From Clostridiales bacterium UBA7044 (GTDB lineage Bacteria > Bacillota > Clostridia > Oscillospirales > Oscillospiraceae), in assembly GCA_002493965.1 (NCBI GenBank), contig DLAP01000056.1, positions 1-42,134 of the forward strand: a DNA stretch of 42,134 nt, in the 5' to 3' direction. The notes under the pieces are model-generated. The model was not told the origin of the DNA. It saw only the letters and a list, made by a program, of their open reading frames with translations, and did no database searches. Positions 1 through 7,788 of this stretch are shown here, piece after piece; the stretch's first letter is position 1; every line of letters starts with the position of its first letter. The position numbers and the translations under genes were made by a program.

Positions 1-726
1 GGTCTCCGCCACCACGTCAAAGGGTTGGCCCTTCACCCCCTGGAGGGCGTGATACACCACGCCGGGGCCGGAAACGCCCACGTTCAGCACACACTCCGGC
101 TCTCCCACGCCGTGGAAGGCTCCCGCCATGAAGGGGTTATCCTCCACGGCGTTGGCAAACACTACAAGCTTGGCACAGCCCAGGCCGTCATTGTCTGCGG
201 TCAGCTCGGCGGTTTTTTTCACGATCCGGCCCATTTCCGCTACGGCATCCATGTTGATGCCCGCCTTGGTGGAGCCTACGTTGACGCTGGCGCAGACCCG
301 CTCTGTAGCAGCCATGGCCTCGGGGATGGAACGGATCAGCTTCCGGTCCCCCACCGTCATACCCTTCTGTACCAATGCGGAGAAGCCGCCGATGAAGTTG
401 ACCCCGCAGGTTTTCGCGGCGGCGTCCAACGTCTTTGCGATCTCCACGTAGCTGTCGCACTGGCAGGCCCCCGCCACAATGGAAATGGGGGTGACGGAAA
501 TCCGCTTATTGACAATGGGGATACCGAACTCCTTCTCGATGTCCTCCCCCACCTTTACCAGGTCTTTGGCACAGGTGGTAATTTTCCTGTAGATCTTGTC
601 ACAACAGGCTGCCAGATCCGGGTCACAGCAGTCCATCAGGCTGATGCCCATGGTAATGGTGCGGATGTCCAGGTGCCGCTTGTCAATCATGTCCTGAGTG
701 ACCAAAATATCCTTCTGATTCAGCAT
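1..726 (-). CDS. PFL family protein (UPF0210/DUF711), N-terminal part
   Basis: Only the first 242 codons are in the window; the family is usually about 450 residues, so the C-terminal half lies beyond base 1. The ATG at 726 follows a GAGGA ribosome binding site by a few bases. The N-terminus reads LNQKDILVTQ and is followed by MGISLMDCCD and a segment rich in small residues (VNVGSTKAGINMDA), as in UPF0210 proteins. The family is related in fold to glycyl-radical (PFL-like) proteins, but no reaction is established, and I do not assign one. The ACT-domain gene lies 10 bases upstream; the UPF0237 (ACT)-UPF0210 pair is a recurring arrangement in bacteria, which suggests the ACT protein regulates or partners with this one. 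Confidence 0.85.
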   Translation of the reverse strand, partial: MLNQKDILVTQDMIDKRHLDIRTITMGISLMDCCDPDLAACCDKIYRKITTCAKDLVKVGEDIEKEFGIPIVNKRISVTPISIVAGACQCDSYVEIAKTLDAAAKTCGVNFIGGFSALVQKGMTVGDRKLIRSIPEAMAATERVCASVNVGSTKAGINMDAVAEMGRIVKKTAELTADNDGLGCAKLVVFANAVEDNPFMAGAFHGVGEPECVLNVGVSGPGVVYHALQGVKGQPFDVVAET

Positions 727-736
727 GGCAGTTTCC

Positions 737-1006
737 TCAGATTCGGTGCATGGCTTCGAAAATGTCTTCCCGCTGAACCCGGATGCTCAGGCCCATTTCC
801 TTGCCGATGGCGTCCATTTTGGTGACCAGGTCCGCCAGAGGCACATTGCACTGGGAGACTTCCGTGGCCATCATCATGGTGAAGTAGCCCTGCATGACGG
901 TCTGACTGATATCCAGGACGTTGACGTTAAACTCCGCCAGGGCCGTGCAGACACCCGCAATGATGCCCACCCGGTCTTTTCCTACTACTGTCACGATTGC
1001 TTTCAT
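737..1006 (-). CDS. ACT domain-containing protein (UPF0237)
   Basis: This 89-residue protein is essentially one ACT domain, with the opening MKAIVTVVGKDRVGIIAGV and the DISQT strand typical of UPF0237 and GcvR-like regulators. ACT domains bind small ligands, often amino acids, and usually dimerise to control an attached or neighbouring enzyme. No catalytic domain is present. It sits 12 bases after the Dabb gene and 10 bases before the PFL-family gene, so all three probably share a transcript. The ligand is unknown; regulation of the adjacent PFL protein is inferred from conserved neighbourhood only. Confidence 0.88.
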   Translation of the reverse strand: MKAIVTVVGKDRVGIIAGVCTALAEFNVNVLDISQTVMQGYFTMMMATEVSQCNVPLADLVTKMDAIGKEMGLSIRVQREDIFEAMHRI

Positions 1007-1018
1007 GGCTTCGTCTCC

Positions 1019-1300
1019 TTAAAACTCATAGTCCGCCGCCACCCGCTTGTCAAGCAGATGGAAGAAGTGGGTTTTCGCCTCCAAATGGAGGGGGTTCTTT
1101 GCATAGTTTGTCAGGGCCTCTCGGCTTTCAAACTCCGAATACAGAGCATAGTCCATGCCATTGTAGGCCCGGCGAATCTCCAGATGAAGCAGCCCCGGAA
1201 TCTTCCCCACCAGGGGCTCCAGAACGGAGGCCACCGTCTTCACAGCCTCATCCTTGTCAACCCCTTCTTGAAACGTGTACAGTACAATATGCTTTACCAT
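1019..1300 (-). CDS. Dabb (stress-responsive alpha/beta barrel) domain protein
   Basis: The 93-residue product starts MVKHIVLYTFQEG, the usual Dabb opening, and carries the HLEIRRAYNGMDYALYSEF strand and the YAKNPLHLEA segment close to its C-terminus. Dabb domains form dimeric ferredoxin-like barrels; members include stress-induced proteins and a few cyclases, but most bacterial members have no proven reaction. The ATG is preceded by AGGAAG. No convincing promoter lies between it and the terminator at 1328-1363, so expression may depend on readthrough from ispH-rpsA. It leads a probable three-gene unit with the ACT and PFL genes. Confidence 0.85.
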   Translation of the reverse strand: MVKHIVLYTFQEGVDKDEAVKTVASVLEPLVGKIPGLLHLEIRRAYNGMDYALYSEFESREALTNYAKNPLHLEAKTHFFHLLDKRVAADYEF

Positions 1301-1327
1301 GAATTGTCTTCCTTTCTATTGACTTTG

Positions 1328-1363
1328 AAAAAAACCGGGACAGCAGGCTGCCCCGGTTTTTTG
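1328..1363 (-). terminator. Rho-independent terminator of the dnaG-ispH-rpsA operon
   Basis: A GC-rich hairpin (ACCGGGGCAG / CTGTCCCGGT with a short loop, one mismatch) begins about ten bases after the ispH-rpsA stop codon and is followed on the minus strand by a run of seven T. It should end the long operon. Confidence 0.85.
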
Positions 1364-1373
1364 TTTGCGAAAA

Positions 1374-3314
1374 TTACTCAGCGTCCTCAGCCGCGTCCTC
1401 CAGCAGAGCCCGGATGGACAGGGAAATACGCTTATTCTCGGCATCCACATCCGTGATCTTGACCTTCACGTCCTGACCCTCGGACAGCACATCCTCGGGC
1501 TTGCCGATCCGGCGATCCGCAATCTGAGAAATGTGGATCAGGCCGTCAACACCGGGCAGAATCTCAGCAAAAGCGCCGAAGGTCATCAGCTTCACGACCT
1601 TGGCATCCACCACGTCACCCACCTGATAACCCGTCATGAACTGGTTCCAGGGGTTCATCTCGGCGGTCTTGTAGCCCAGGGAGATCTTGTGCTTCTCAGG
1701 ATCGAAGGAGATGACGTAGACGTCGATCTCGTCGCCCACCTTCACCACGTCGGCAGGGGTCTTGATCCGGTTCCAGCTCAGCTCGGAGACGTGAACCATG
1801 CCGTCCACACCGCCGATATCCACGAAAGCGCCGTAGGAAGTCAGGGACTTGACCACGCCGTGGTACTTCTTGCCGTTCTCGATCTCGGCCCAGATCTTCT
1901 CCTGAGCGGTCTTACGCTCCTCGGACAGAACCGCCCGGATGGAGCCGATGACACGGCGGCGGGCACGGTTGACCTCGGTAATCTTCATCTTCACAGTCTT
2001 GCCGACCTGGCCAGCCATATCGCCGCCCTTGGCAATGCCAGACTGGGAAGCGGGAATGAACACCCGGATGCCCTGGACATTGGCAACCAATCCGCCCTTA
2101 TTCTCCTCGGTGATGGTGCCTTCCACGGTAGTCTTGTCCTCCACCCAGGCAGCCATGTCGTCCCAGACCTTCATGCCGTCCAGCTTCTTCTTGCTCAGCT
2201 GCACGGTGCCCTCCTGATCGTTGACGCGGACCACGAAGACCTCGATCTCATCGCCCACCTTCAAAATGTCCTCAGGCTTCACAGAAGGATCGGTGCTGAC
2301 TTCGTCGTAAGGAATGTAGCCGGCGTGCTTGGTACCCAAGTCTACCTGGACTTCGGTGTTGCCGATGCTGGTAACAACGCCCTTGACCTTATCTCCTGTA
2401 TTTAAAGTCTTGATGGACTGCTCCAGAAGTTCAGCGAAGTTCTCCTCCTGTACAGCCTCAACATTGGTAATTTCACTCATAGTCTTGTTGACCTCCTTTA
2501 TAATCCACGCCGGCGTCGACGCACCAGCCGTGATTCCAACATCGCTGACACCGGAAAAGTCCTCCGGGCGTAATTCCCCGGCATTGTCCACCAGAAAGAC
2601 TTTATCACAATGCTCTCGGCAAATCATAGCGAGACGGCCCGTGTTGGAACTTGTGAGGTCTCCGACAACGACCATTGCCTGACAGGAACGGCTTAAGAAA
2701 GCTGCTTCACTTTGCCTATACTCAGTTGCTTTACATATTGTATCAAAAATTTTCAAGTTAGTAAACTCTTTTTTTGCAAATTGGGCGCACGATTTCCACA
2801 AAGATTCCGTGGAAGTTGTTTGAGAAACTATGCAATATGACGAATTATTAAGATTTTCTTGAGACGCCGCCCAGTTTTCCAGAGACTCCCGGCTTTCAAA
2901 AACCAACGCAGCCGTGCACCATCCGGCGATTCCCTCCACCTCCGGATGAGAGGCGGTGCCGATGATAATGGGGATCCGTCCCTCCTCCTCGGCGGAGCGG
3001 ACAATGCCATGAATCCGTTTGACAAAGGGGCAGGTGGCGTCGATGATTTCCACATTCCTCGCTTCCAGCTTTTCGTAGATATCCCTTGCCACGCCGTGGG
3101 AGCGGATGATCACCGTATCTCCCGGCCGCGCCTCCTCAGGGATGTCGATGACGTGAACTCCCAGTTCCTTAAATTTCTCCACCACATGACGGTTGTGGAT
3201 GATGGGGCCAAGGGTGACGACCCGTTTTCCCCGGGAAGCCGCCTGCTCCACCATCTCCACCGCCCGGCTGACACCGAAGCAGAATCCGGCGCTCCCCGCT
3301 ACATGAATGCTCAC
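1374..3314 (-). CDS. ispH-rpsA: Bifunctional HMBPP reductase (IspH) / ribosomal protein S1 fusion
   Basis: The 646-residue fusion has IspH at about residues 1-282 and four S1 RNA-binding domains from about 305 to 635. IspH reduces HMBPP to IPP and DMAPP, the last step of the MEP isoprenoid pathway, with a 4Fe-4S cluster. The three cluster cysteines are visible in GFCFGV (C12), DATCPFV and DTICKAT. The S1 repeats show the GVVKSLTSYGAFVDIGG type of strand and end with a short acidic tail. The start is GTG at 3314, overlapping the cmk stop as GTGA, with AAGGTGG upstream; the next methionine would lose C12. This fusion is known in Clostridia, and the cmk-ispH-rpsA order is typical there. S1 function in translation versus RNA stability is not resolved by sequence. 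Confidence 0.96.
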   Translation of the reverse strand: MSIHVAGSAGFCFGVSRAVEMVEQAASRGKRVVTLGPIIHNRHVVEKFKELGVHVIDIPEEARPGDTVIIRSHGVARDIYEKLEARNVEIIDATCPFVKRIHGIVRSAEEEGRIPIIIGTASHPEVEGIAGWCTAALVFESRESLENWAASQENLNNSSYCIVSQTTSTESLWKSCAQFAKKEFTNLKIFDTICKATEYRQSEAAFLSRSCQAMVVVGDLTSSNTGRLAMICREHCDKVFLVDNAGELRPEDFSGVSDVGITAGASTPAWIIKEVNKTMSEITNVEAVQEENFAELLEQSIKTLNTGDKVKGVVTSIGNTEVQVDLGTKHAGYIPYDEVSTDPSVKPEDILKVGDEIEVFVVRVNDQEGTVQLSKKKLDGMKVWDDMAAWVEDKTTVEGTITEENKGGLVANVQGIRVFIPASQSGIAKGGDMAGQVGKTVKMKITEVNRARRRVIGSIRAVLSEERKTAQEKIWAEIENGKKYHGVVKSLTSYGAFVDIGGVDGMVHVSELSWNRIKTPADVVKVGDEIDVYVISFDPEKHKISLGYKTAEMNPWNQFMTGYQVGDVVDAKVVKLMTFGAFAEILPGVDGLIHISQIADRRIGKPEDVLSEGQDVKVKITDVDAENKRISLSIRALLEDAAEDAE

Positions 3315-3991
3315 AGCGCCACCTTCTTTGCCACGATGTCCTTCATGGCGGCGAGGGTTTCCTCTATGTTCAGGTCCGAGGTGTCCAGCTTCACGGAATC
3401 CCGGGCCATTTTCAGGGGGGCAATCTCCCTGTGGGTATCCTGGTAGTCCCGCTGCTGAATCTCTCCCAGGATCTGGTCATAGCTCGCCTTCTGTCCCTTT
3501 TCCAACAGTTCTTTGGTGCGGCGGTTTGCCCGGACCTCGGGAGAGGCCGTCAGGAAGATCTTCACTGTGGCCTTTGGCAGCACCACGGTGCCGATGTCCC
3601 GGCCGTCCATGACCACGTCGTAGCTTGCCGCCACCTCCCGCTGCATATCCAGCAGCAGGTCCCGCACAATGGCGTGGGCGGAAATGAGGCTGGCCTTCTG
3701 GGAAATCTCCGGGGTGCGGATGTCGTCTGTCACATCCATGCCGTTGAGGATCATGTGCTGAAGACCCGCTTCATCGTATTCGATTTTAATGTTCAGTTCG
3801 TCAATGTAGCGCCGGATGCCGTCCATGTCCTTGGGCGATACCCCCCACAGGTCGAAGAAGTAGGCCACCGTCCGGTAAATGGCCCCGGTGTCCACATAGC
3901 GATAACCCAGGTCTTTCGCCAGGCGACGGGCCAGGGTGCTTTTTCCCGCACCGGCAGGGCCGTCAATGGCGACAGAAATTCTCTTTGTCAT
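3311..3991 (-). CDS. cmk: (d)CMP kinase
   Basis: This 226-residue enzyme phosphorylates CMP and dCMP with ATP in cytosolic pyrimidine nucleotide metabolism. The P-loop GPAGAGKST is at about residues 9-17, followed by the YVDTGAIYR motif that helps bind the CMP base, and DGRDIGTVVLP in the middle, both diagnostic for Cmk. Length is normal. It begins 13 bases after the sigma-like gene and its stop overlaps the GTG start of ispH-rpsA by four bases, so the two are translationally coupled. Confidence 0.97.
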   Translation of the reverse strand: MTKRISVAIDGPAGAGKSTLARRLAKDLGYRYVDTGAIYRTVAYFFDLWGVSPKDMDGIRRYIDELNIKIEYDEAGLQHMILNGMDVTDDIRTPEISQKASLISAHAIVRDLLLDMQREVAASYDVVMDGRDIGTVVLPKATVKIFLTASPEVRANRRTKELLEKGQKASYDQILGEIQQRDYQDTHREIAPLKMARDSVKLDTSDLNIEETLAAMKDIVAKKVAL

Positions 3992-4004
3992 GTTCTTACG
4001 CTCC

Positions 4005-5042
4005 TTATTTCTGCTGTCTCAGTTTTGTGAGGATAGCGGCCTCTTTTTCCACCACCTCCGAGGGGGTCAGTCTCAGCTGTCTGCCCGCTTCCTCAGGAGA
4101 CAGGGGTCTTCCACCCTCCAGGCCGTAGCGCAGGGTCAGAAGGCGGCTGTCCTCTTCACTCAGGTCAGATAACAGGTCCAGAATCCGCTGGCGCATCCGG
4201 AAAGCCGCCGTGTCCTCCACAGCCTGCTCCTCTGCTTCCGCCTCTTCCTCCGGATCCGGCTTCTTTCTCACCTGTGCCAGGAGTCGGGCATCCTCCAACA
4301 TTTTCCGAACCACAGAGGCTTCTTCGGCGCTCATATGCAGGCCTTCGGCGATTTCCTCCAACGTGGCGTTCCTGCCCAATTCGCCCAGAAGCCGCTCGTC
4401 TACACTGCGGTAGTCCTCCAGGGCACGGCGCATTTTTTCACCTACGCCCTGCTCCCGGGCCTGGAGGGTCAGGGCCTTCTCCATGGCAAAGCGGATCCAG
4501 TAGTCCCGTTGAGCGGCGTAATCTCCGCTTTCATAGCCGCAGATTCCCTGCCACAGTCCCAAGCTTCCCTCCTGGATCAGGTCCAGCATCAGAACGCCTC
4601 TGCCCACATAGCTTTCCGCAAAGGCAATGACGCGGCTTAATCCCAAACCCGCCAGGGCGTTTCTTGCCCCCTCGTCACCCTGCGCGCATTCCTCCGCCAA
4701 AAGGCATTCGTCCCCAAAGGCAGGGGTGGCCGCCACTTCCTCCAGGAACCGCCGCAGAGGGTCCGCCTCCTCCAAATCCGTAAGGCGGCTGCCGCCCTTT
4801 ACAAATTGCTGCTCCTGCCGCAGCCTTACTGCCGCTTCGCCGCTTCCCCCATAGGGAAGGTCGGACACGTCCAGCTTTAATTTCTTTCCCTCCATGGCAT
4901 CAAAGGCGTCCTCCACGCTTTCCTCGCTCTCCCCTTCCAGGAGGGTCAGAAACTGGGCGGCGGACACCGACTGCCCCGGCTCTTTTCCGGCCAGCAGCCC
5001 TTCCCAGGGATCTTCACCAAAATCAAATTCCAGTTCATTCAT
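4005..5042 (-). CDS. Degenerate sigma-70-like protein, paralogue of the upstream sigma factor
   Basis: The 345-residue protein resembles a sigma-70 factor but lacks key parts. Residues 1-105 are an acidic extension with no recognised domain. Residues 110-195 match sigma region 2.1-2.3, including DLIQEGSLGL (154-163), the motif that binds the RNA polymerase beta-prime clamp. The region 2.4 helix that reads the -10 element is not conserved: YWIRFAMEKALTLQ is followed by EQGVGEKMRRALEDYR instead of the IRVPTH segment. Residues 225-260 look like region 3, a Glu-rich linker follows (264-276), and residues 283-345 resemble region 4, but the RVRQIE recognition helix is replaced by SEVVEKEAAI. The ATG overlaps the end of the sigma gene by eight bases, implying coupled synthesis. 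A regulator or core-binding competitor is possible; a working specificity factor seems less likely. Confidence 0.75.
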   Translation of the reverse strand: MNELEFDFGEDPWEGLLAGKEPGQSVSAAQFLTLLEGESEESVEDAFDAMEGKKLKLDVSDLPYGGSGEAAVRLRQEQQFVKGGSRLTDLEEADPLRRFLEEVAATPAFGDECLLAEECAQGDEGARNALAGLGLSRVIAFAESYVGRGVLMLDLIQEGSLGLWQGICGYESGDYAAQRDYWIRFAMEKALTLQAREQGVGEKMRRALEDYRSVDERLLGELGRNATLEEIAEGLHMSAEEASVVRKMLEDARLLAQVRKKPDPEEEAEAEEQAVEDTAAFRMRQRILDLLSDLSEEDSRLLTLRYGLEGGRPLSPEEAGRQLRLTPSEVVEKEAAILTKLRQQK

Positions 5043-5907
5043 TGAGGAACTCCTCCAATCCCAAACTGCTTCCCATTTTCTTGAGTTTTTCTATGGCCTG
5101 ACGCTCGATCTGCCGCACCCGCTCTTTGGAAACCCCCAGCTTTTTGCCGATCTCCTCCAGAGAGTAGCAGGTGCCGTCTGCCAGCCCAAAGTGGAGATAC
5201 AAGATCTGCCTCTGACGCTGGCTAAGCGCGTCCATCATCTGCTCTATGGTATCTTCCAGCTCCTGACGCACAAGAACGCCGTAGGGTTGCAGAGCCTCCC
5301 GATCCTCCACCAGGGTGTACAGGTTTCCGTCCTCATCTTCCCCGGTGGGAATGTCCAGAGAGCTGATCTCCGGGGTCAGCTGGATCAGTTCCCGGACCTT
5401 GCTTTCTGGAATGCCGCATTTCTGCGCAATATCCGCCGGGCTGGGTTCCTCCCCGGTTTCCTGAACCAAAGCCGACCGGAGGTTGGCAATTTTCCGCATC
5501 CGCTCGGCGGTATGGGTGGGAACCCGGATAGAGCTGCTGTGATCCAGCACACACTGGGAGACGCACTTGCGGATCCATTTGGTAGCGTAGGTGGAAAACC
5601 GCAGGTCCCGGGTGACGTCAAACTTCCGGGCGGCGGCAATCAGGCCGATGCTGCCCTCCTGGATGAGGTCCAGCAGGGGCACCCCCCGGCCCGCATAGTC
5701 CCTGGCAATGGACACCACCAGCCGCAGGTTGGAGCCAACCATTTTCCGGACGGCCTCCTCGTCCCCTTCGGCGCAGCGCTTCGCCAGTTCCCGCTCTTCC
5801 TCCGGCGTTAGGCGGGGATATTCCTTCAGCTCCCGGAGGAACTGACGCATATCCTCCTCACCGGTGCTGATGGGCATATCCGTCTGCTGATCCATTACCT
5901 CGGTCAT
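5035..5907 (-). CDS. RNA polymerase sigma-70 family factor (RpoD/SigA-like) in the dnaG operon
   Basis: The 290-residue sigma factor has region 1.2 (MRQFLRELKEYPRLTPEEE), region 2 (GSNLRLVVSIARDYAGRG, DLIQEGSIGL at 80-89), region 3 (about 135-190) and region 4.2 with a classic helix-turn-helix, SLEEIGKKLGVSKERVRQIE (249-268). It sits directly after dnaG, the usual place of the primary sigma gene. It is shorter than most SigA proteins (about 370 residues), lacks region 1.1, and reads YATKWIRKCVSQ where primary sigmas have YATWWIRQAITR. So it may be the primary factor of this lineage or a group 2 type factor. The start overlaps the dnaG stop as ATGA. Confidence 0.85.
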   Translation of the reverse strand: MTEVMDQQTDMPISTGEEDMRQFLRELKEYPRLTPEEERELAKRCAEGDEEAVRKMVGSNLRLVVSIARDYAGRGVPLLDLIQEGSIGLIAAARKFDVTRDLRFSTYATKWIRKCVSQCVLDHSSSIRVPTHTAERMRKIANLRSALVQETGEEPSPADIAQKCGIPESKVRELIQLTPEISSLDIPTGEDEDGNLYTLVEDREALQPYGVLVRQELEDTIEQMMDALSQRQRQILYLHFGLADGTCYSLEEIGKKLGVSKERVRQIERQAIEKLKKMGSSLGLEEFLNE

Positions 5908-7658
5908 TGCTTCATTCCTTTTCTTTCCTTCAGTCGATTTCGCAGGGCCAGAAGATCATCCTCCGACGATACCTTCCCCGCCTGATATTCCCGTCGGATG
6001 GTGGCCACGCAGTCCCGCAGGGCCTGCTCGTTCACCGGCCCTTGCTGCCGCTGCAAAATTCCCACAATGTGGGACATCTCCTCGTTGGTCAGATCCGTCA
6101 GGCCGCTGACGCTGACCTCCAGTCCCTCTTTGTATCGCCGAAACAGCTGAGAAAACACCTTCCCCAGCAGGGGCGAGGAAAACATTTCCTCCGTCAGTTC
6201 CGCCGTTTCCGTAAGCAGCGCAGGCTCCTGGAGGCACTGAGCCAGAACCATTTCCTCGGCCATGGCGGATTTCACATTGTCGTATCGGATGGCGCGGCTT
6301 TTGGGCTGAAGATTCCGGGCGGGAGACAAGTCGATTTTCTCCTGCTGTTTTTTCTCCCTTGCTGCCCGGCGCTTTCTCGCCCGTTCCACCTCCAGCTTCA
6401 TGGCATCCATGCTGATTTTCGCTGTCTCCGCCACCCGTCCGCCGTAGACCTCCCGCTGGACGGCGCTCCCAAGGGTGCAGATCAGTTCCGCGCACTCTTG
6501 CAAATACTTGACCTTCTGGTCGTCATCGGTTAAGTCGTATTTTTTGGAAATGGCGTTCAGCTGGTATTCTACCCGGTTGGAACTTTCTTCCAGCAGAATC
6601 CGAAACCGGTCGGCCCCGAATTTTTTCAGGTATTCGTCCGGGTCCTTGGCGTCCCGCATTTTCAGGACCTTTACCTGCAATCCCGCCTTTTCCAGTATGG
6701 GAATGGCCCGTTTGGTAGCGTTCTGGCCCGCATCGTCCCCGTCGTAGATCAGCACCACCTGATCGGCGTACCGACTGAGCAGCGTCGCCCCGTCCTCCGT
6801 CAGAGCGGTGCCCAGGGAGGCCACTGCGCAGTCAAAGCCGTATTGGTGCAGGGCGATGGCATCCATATATCCTTCTACCAGAATCAGATATCCCAGCTTG
6901 CTTTTTTTGGCAAGGTTCAGGGCAAAGAGGTTCTTCCTCTTGTTGAAAATCAGTGTTTCCGGGGAGTTTAAGTACTTGGCAGCGTTGGGGTCGCTGCTTG
7001 TCATAATCCGTCCGCCAAAACCGATGACGTTGCCCCGCACATCAATAATGGGGAACATAAGCCGGTCCCGGAACCGGTCAAACAGATTTCCGTTCTTCCG
7101 GGACACCGTAACCAGGCCGGAATCCTTCAATTCCTCATCGGTATAGCCCTTATCTCGCAGAGCGTCCACCAGCGATGTCCAGCTGTTGGGGGAATAACCA
7201 ATGCCGAATTTTGTCAGAGTTCCCTTGCTCATGCCCCGATTCAGGGCGTATTCCAGCGCCGACCTGCCCCCGGGGGCGTAAAGCTGACTGTGAAAGAATC
7301 GGGCAGCCTCCTTATGGAGGGCCCACAGCCGCTCCTGCTGGCGGTAGCGGCTCTGGTACTGCTCGTCCTCCGGCACCTCCATCCCCGCCCGTTTGGCCAG
7401 GGCACGGACAGCGTCGGGGTAGCTTAGCCCCTCAATTTCCATCTGGAAGTTGATAACGCCGCCCCCTTTGTGGCAGCCGAAGCAGTAGTAAATGCCCTTA
7501 TCCGGGGCGACGGAAAAGGATGCGGTCTTCTCCCCATGGAAGGGGCACAGGCCGAAAAAGTTGGAGCCGGAGCGACGCAGGGACACGTACTGCCCCACCA
7601 CATCCTCAATGGGATTCCGGGCTACCAGCTCGTCCAGAAAAGCGGGAGGAAATGGCAT
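5904..7658 (-). CDS. dnaG: DNA primase
   Basis: The 584-residue primase makes RNA primers for replication forks. It has the N-terminal CHC2 zinc finger (CPFH at 38-41 and CFGC at 59-62), the RNA polymerase core, and a Toprim domain with LILVEGYMDAI and the acidic IYDGDDAGQ motif; the last third is the helicase-binding region with a DnaB-like segment. A TTG codon at 7667 is in frame, but it abuts the GGAG sequence, whereas the ATG at 7658 is nine bases downstream of it, so I chose 7658. Its promoter lies in the end of dgt. It is followed with a four-base overlap by the sigma gene, the classic macromolecular-synthesis arrangement. Confidence 0.97.
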   Translation of the reverse strand: MPFPPAFLDELVARNPIEDVVGQYVSLRRSGSNFFGLCPFHGEKTASFSVAPDKGIYYCFGCHKGGGVINFQMEIEGLSYPDAVRALAKRAGMEVPEDEQYQSRYRQQERLWALHKEAARFFHSQLYAPGGRSALEYALNRGMSKGTLTKFGIGYSPNSWTSLVDALRDKGYTDEELKDSGLVTVSRKNGNLFDRFRDRLMFPIIDVRGNVIGFGGRIMTSSDPNAAKYLNSPETLIFNKRKNLFALNLAKKSKLGYLILVEGYMDAIALHQYGFDCAVASLGTALTEDGATLLSRYADQVVLIYDGDDAGQNATKRAIPILEKAGLQVKVLKMRDAKDPDEYLKKFGADRFRILLEESSNRVEYQLNAISKKYDLTDDDQKVKYLQECAELICTLGSAVQREVYGGRVAETAKISMDAMKLEVERARKRRAAREKKQQEKIDLSPARNLQPKSRAIRYDNVKSAMAEEMVLAQCLQEPALLTETAELTEEMFSSPLLGKVFSQLFRRYKEGLEVSVSGLTDLTNEEMSHIVGILQRQQGPVNEQALRDCVATIRREYQAGKVSSEDDLLALRNRLKERKGMKQ

Positions 7659-7758
7659 ATTGGTCAACTCCTTTTCAGCAAAATATACCTGATAGATTCA
7701 TGGCGCAACGGGAAAGGCACAGGCAGAACAATTTCGCATCTTTCCAGTTTCATTTTTT

Positions 7759-7788
7759 ATTATAGCACACTATCCCCGAACTTGCCAA
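7759..7788 (-). promoter_or_regulatory. Sigma-A-type promoter for dnaG operon
   Basis: On the minus strand, TTGGCA (7783-7788) and TATAAT (7759-7764) are 18 bases apart, and TGC just before the -10 makes it an extended -10 promoter. It overlaps the last codons of dgt and leaves a leader of roughly 90 bases ahead of dnaG, in which I see no clear structure. Confidence 0.75.

Noticed and set aside
1365..2405. Plus-strand open frame opposite ispH-rpsA
   Set aside because: Shadow of the S1 repeats; no ribosome binding site and no recognisable domain.
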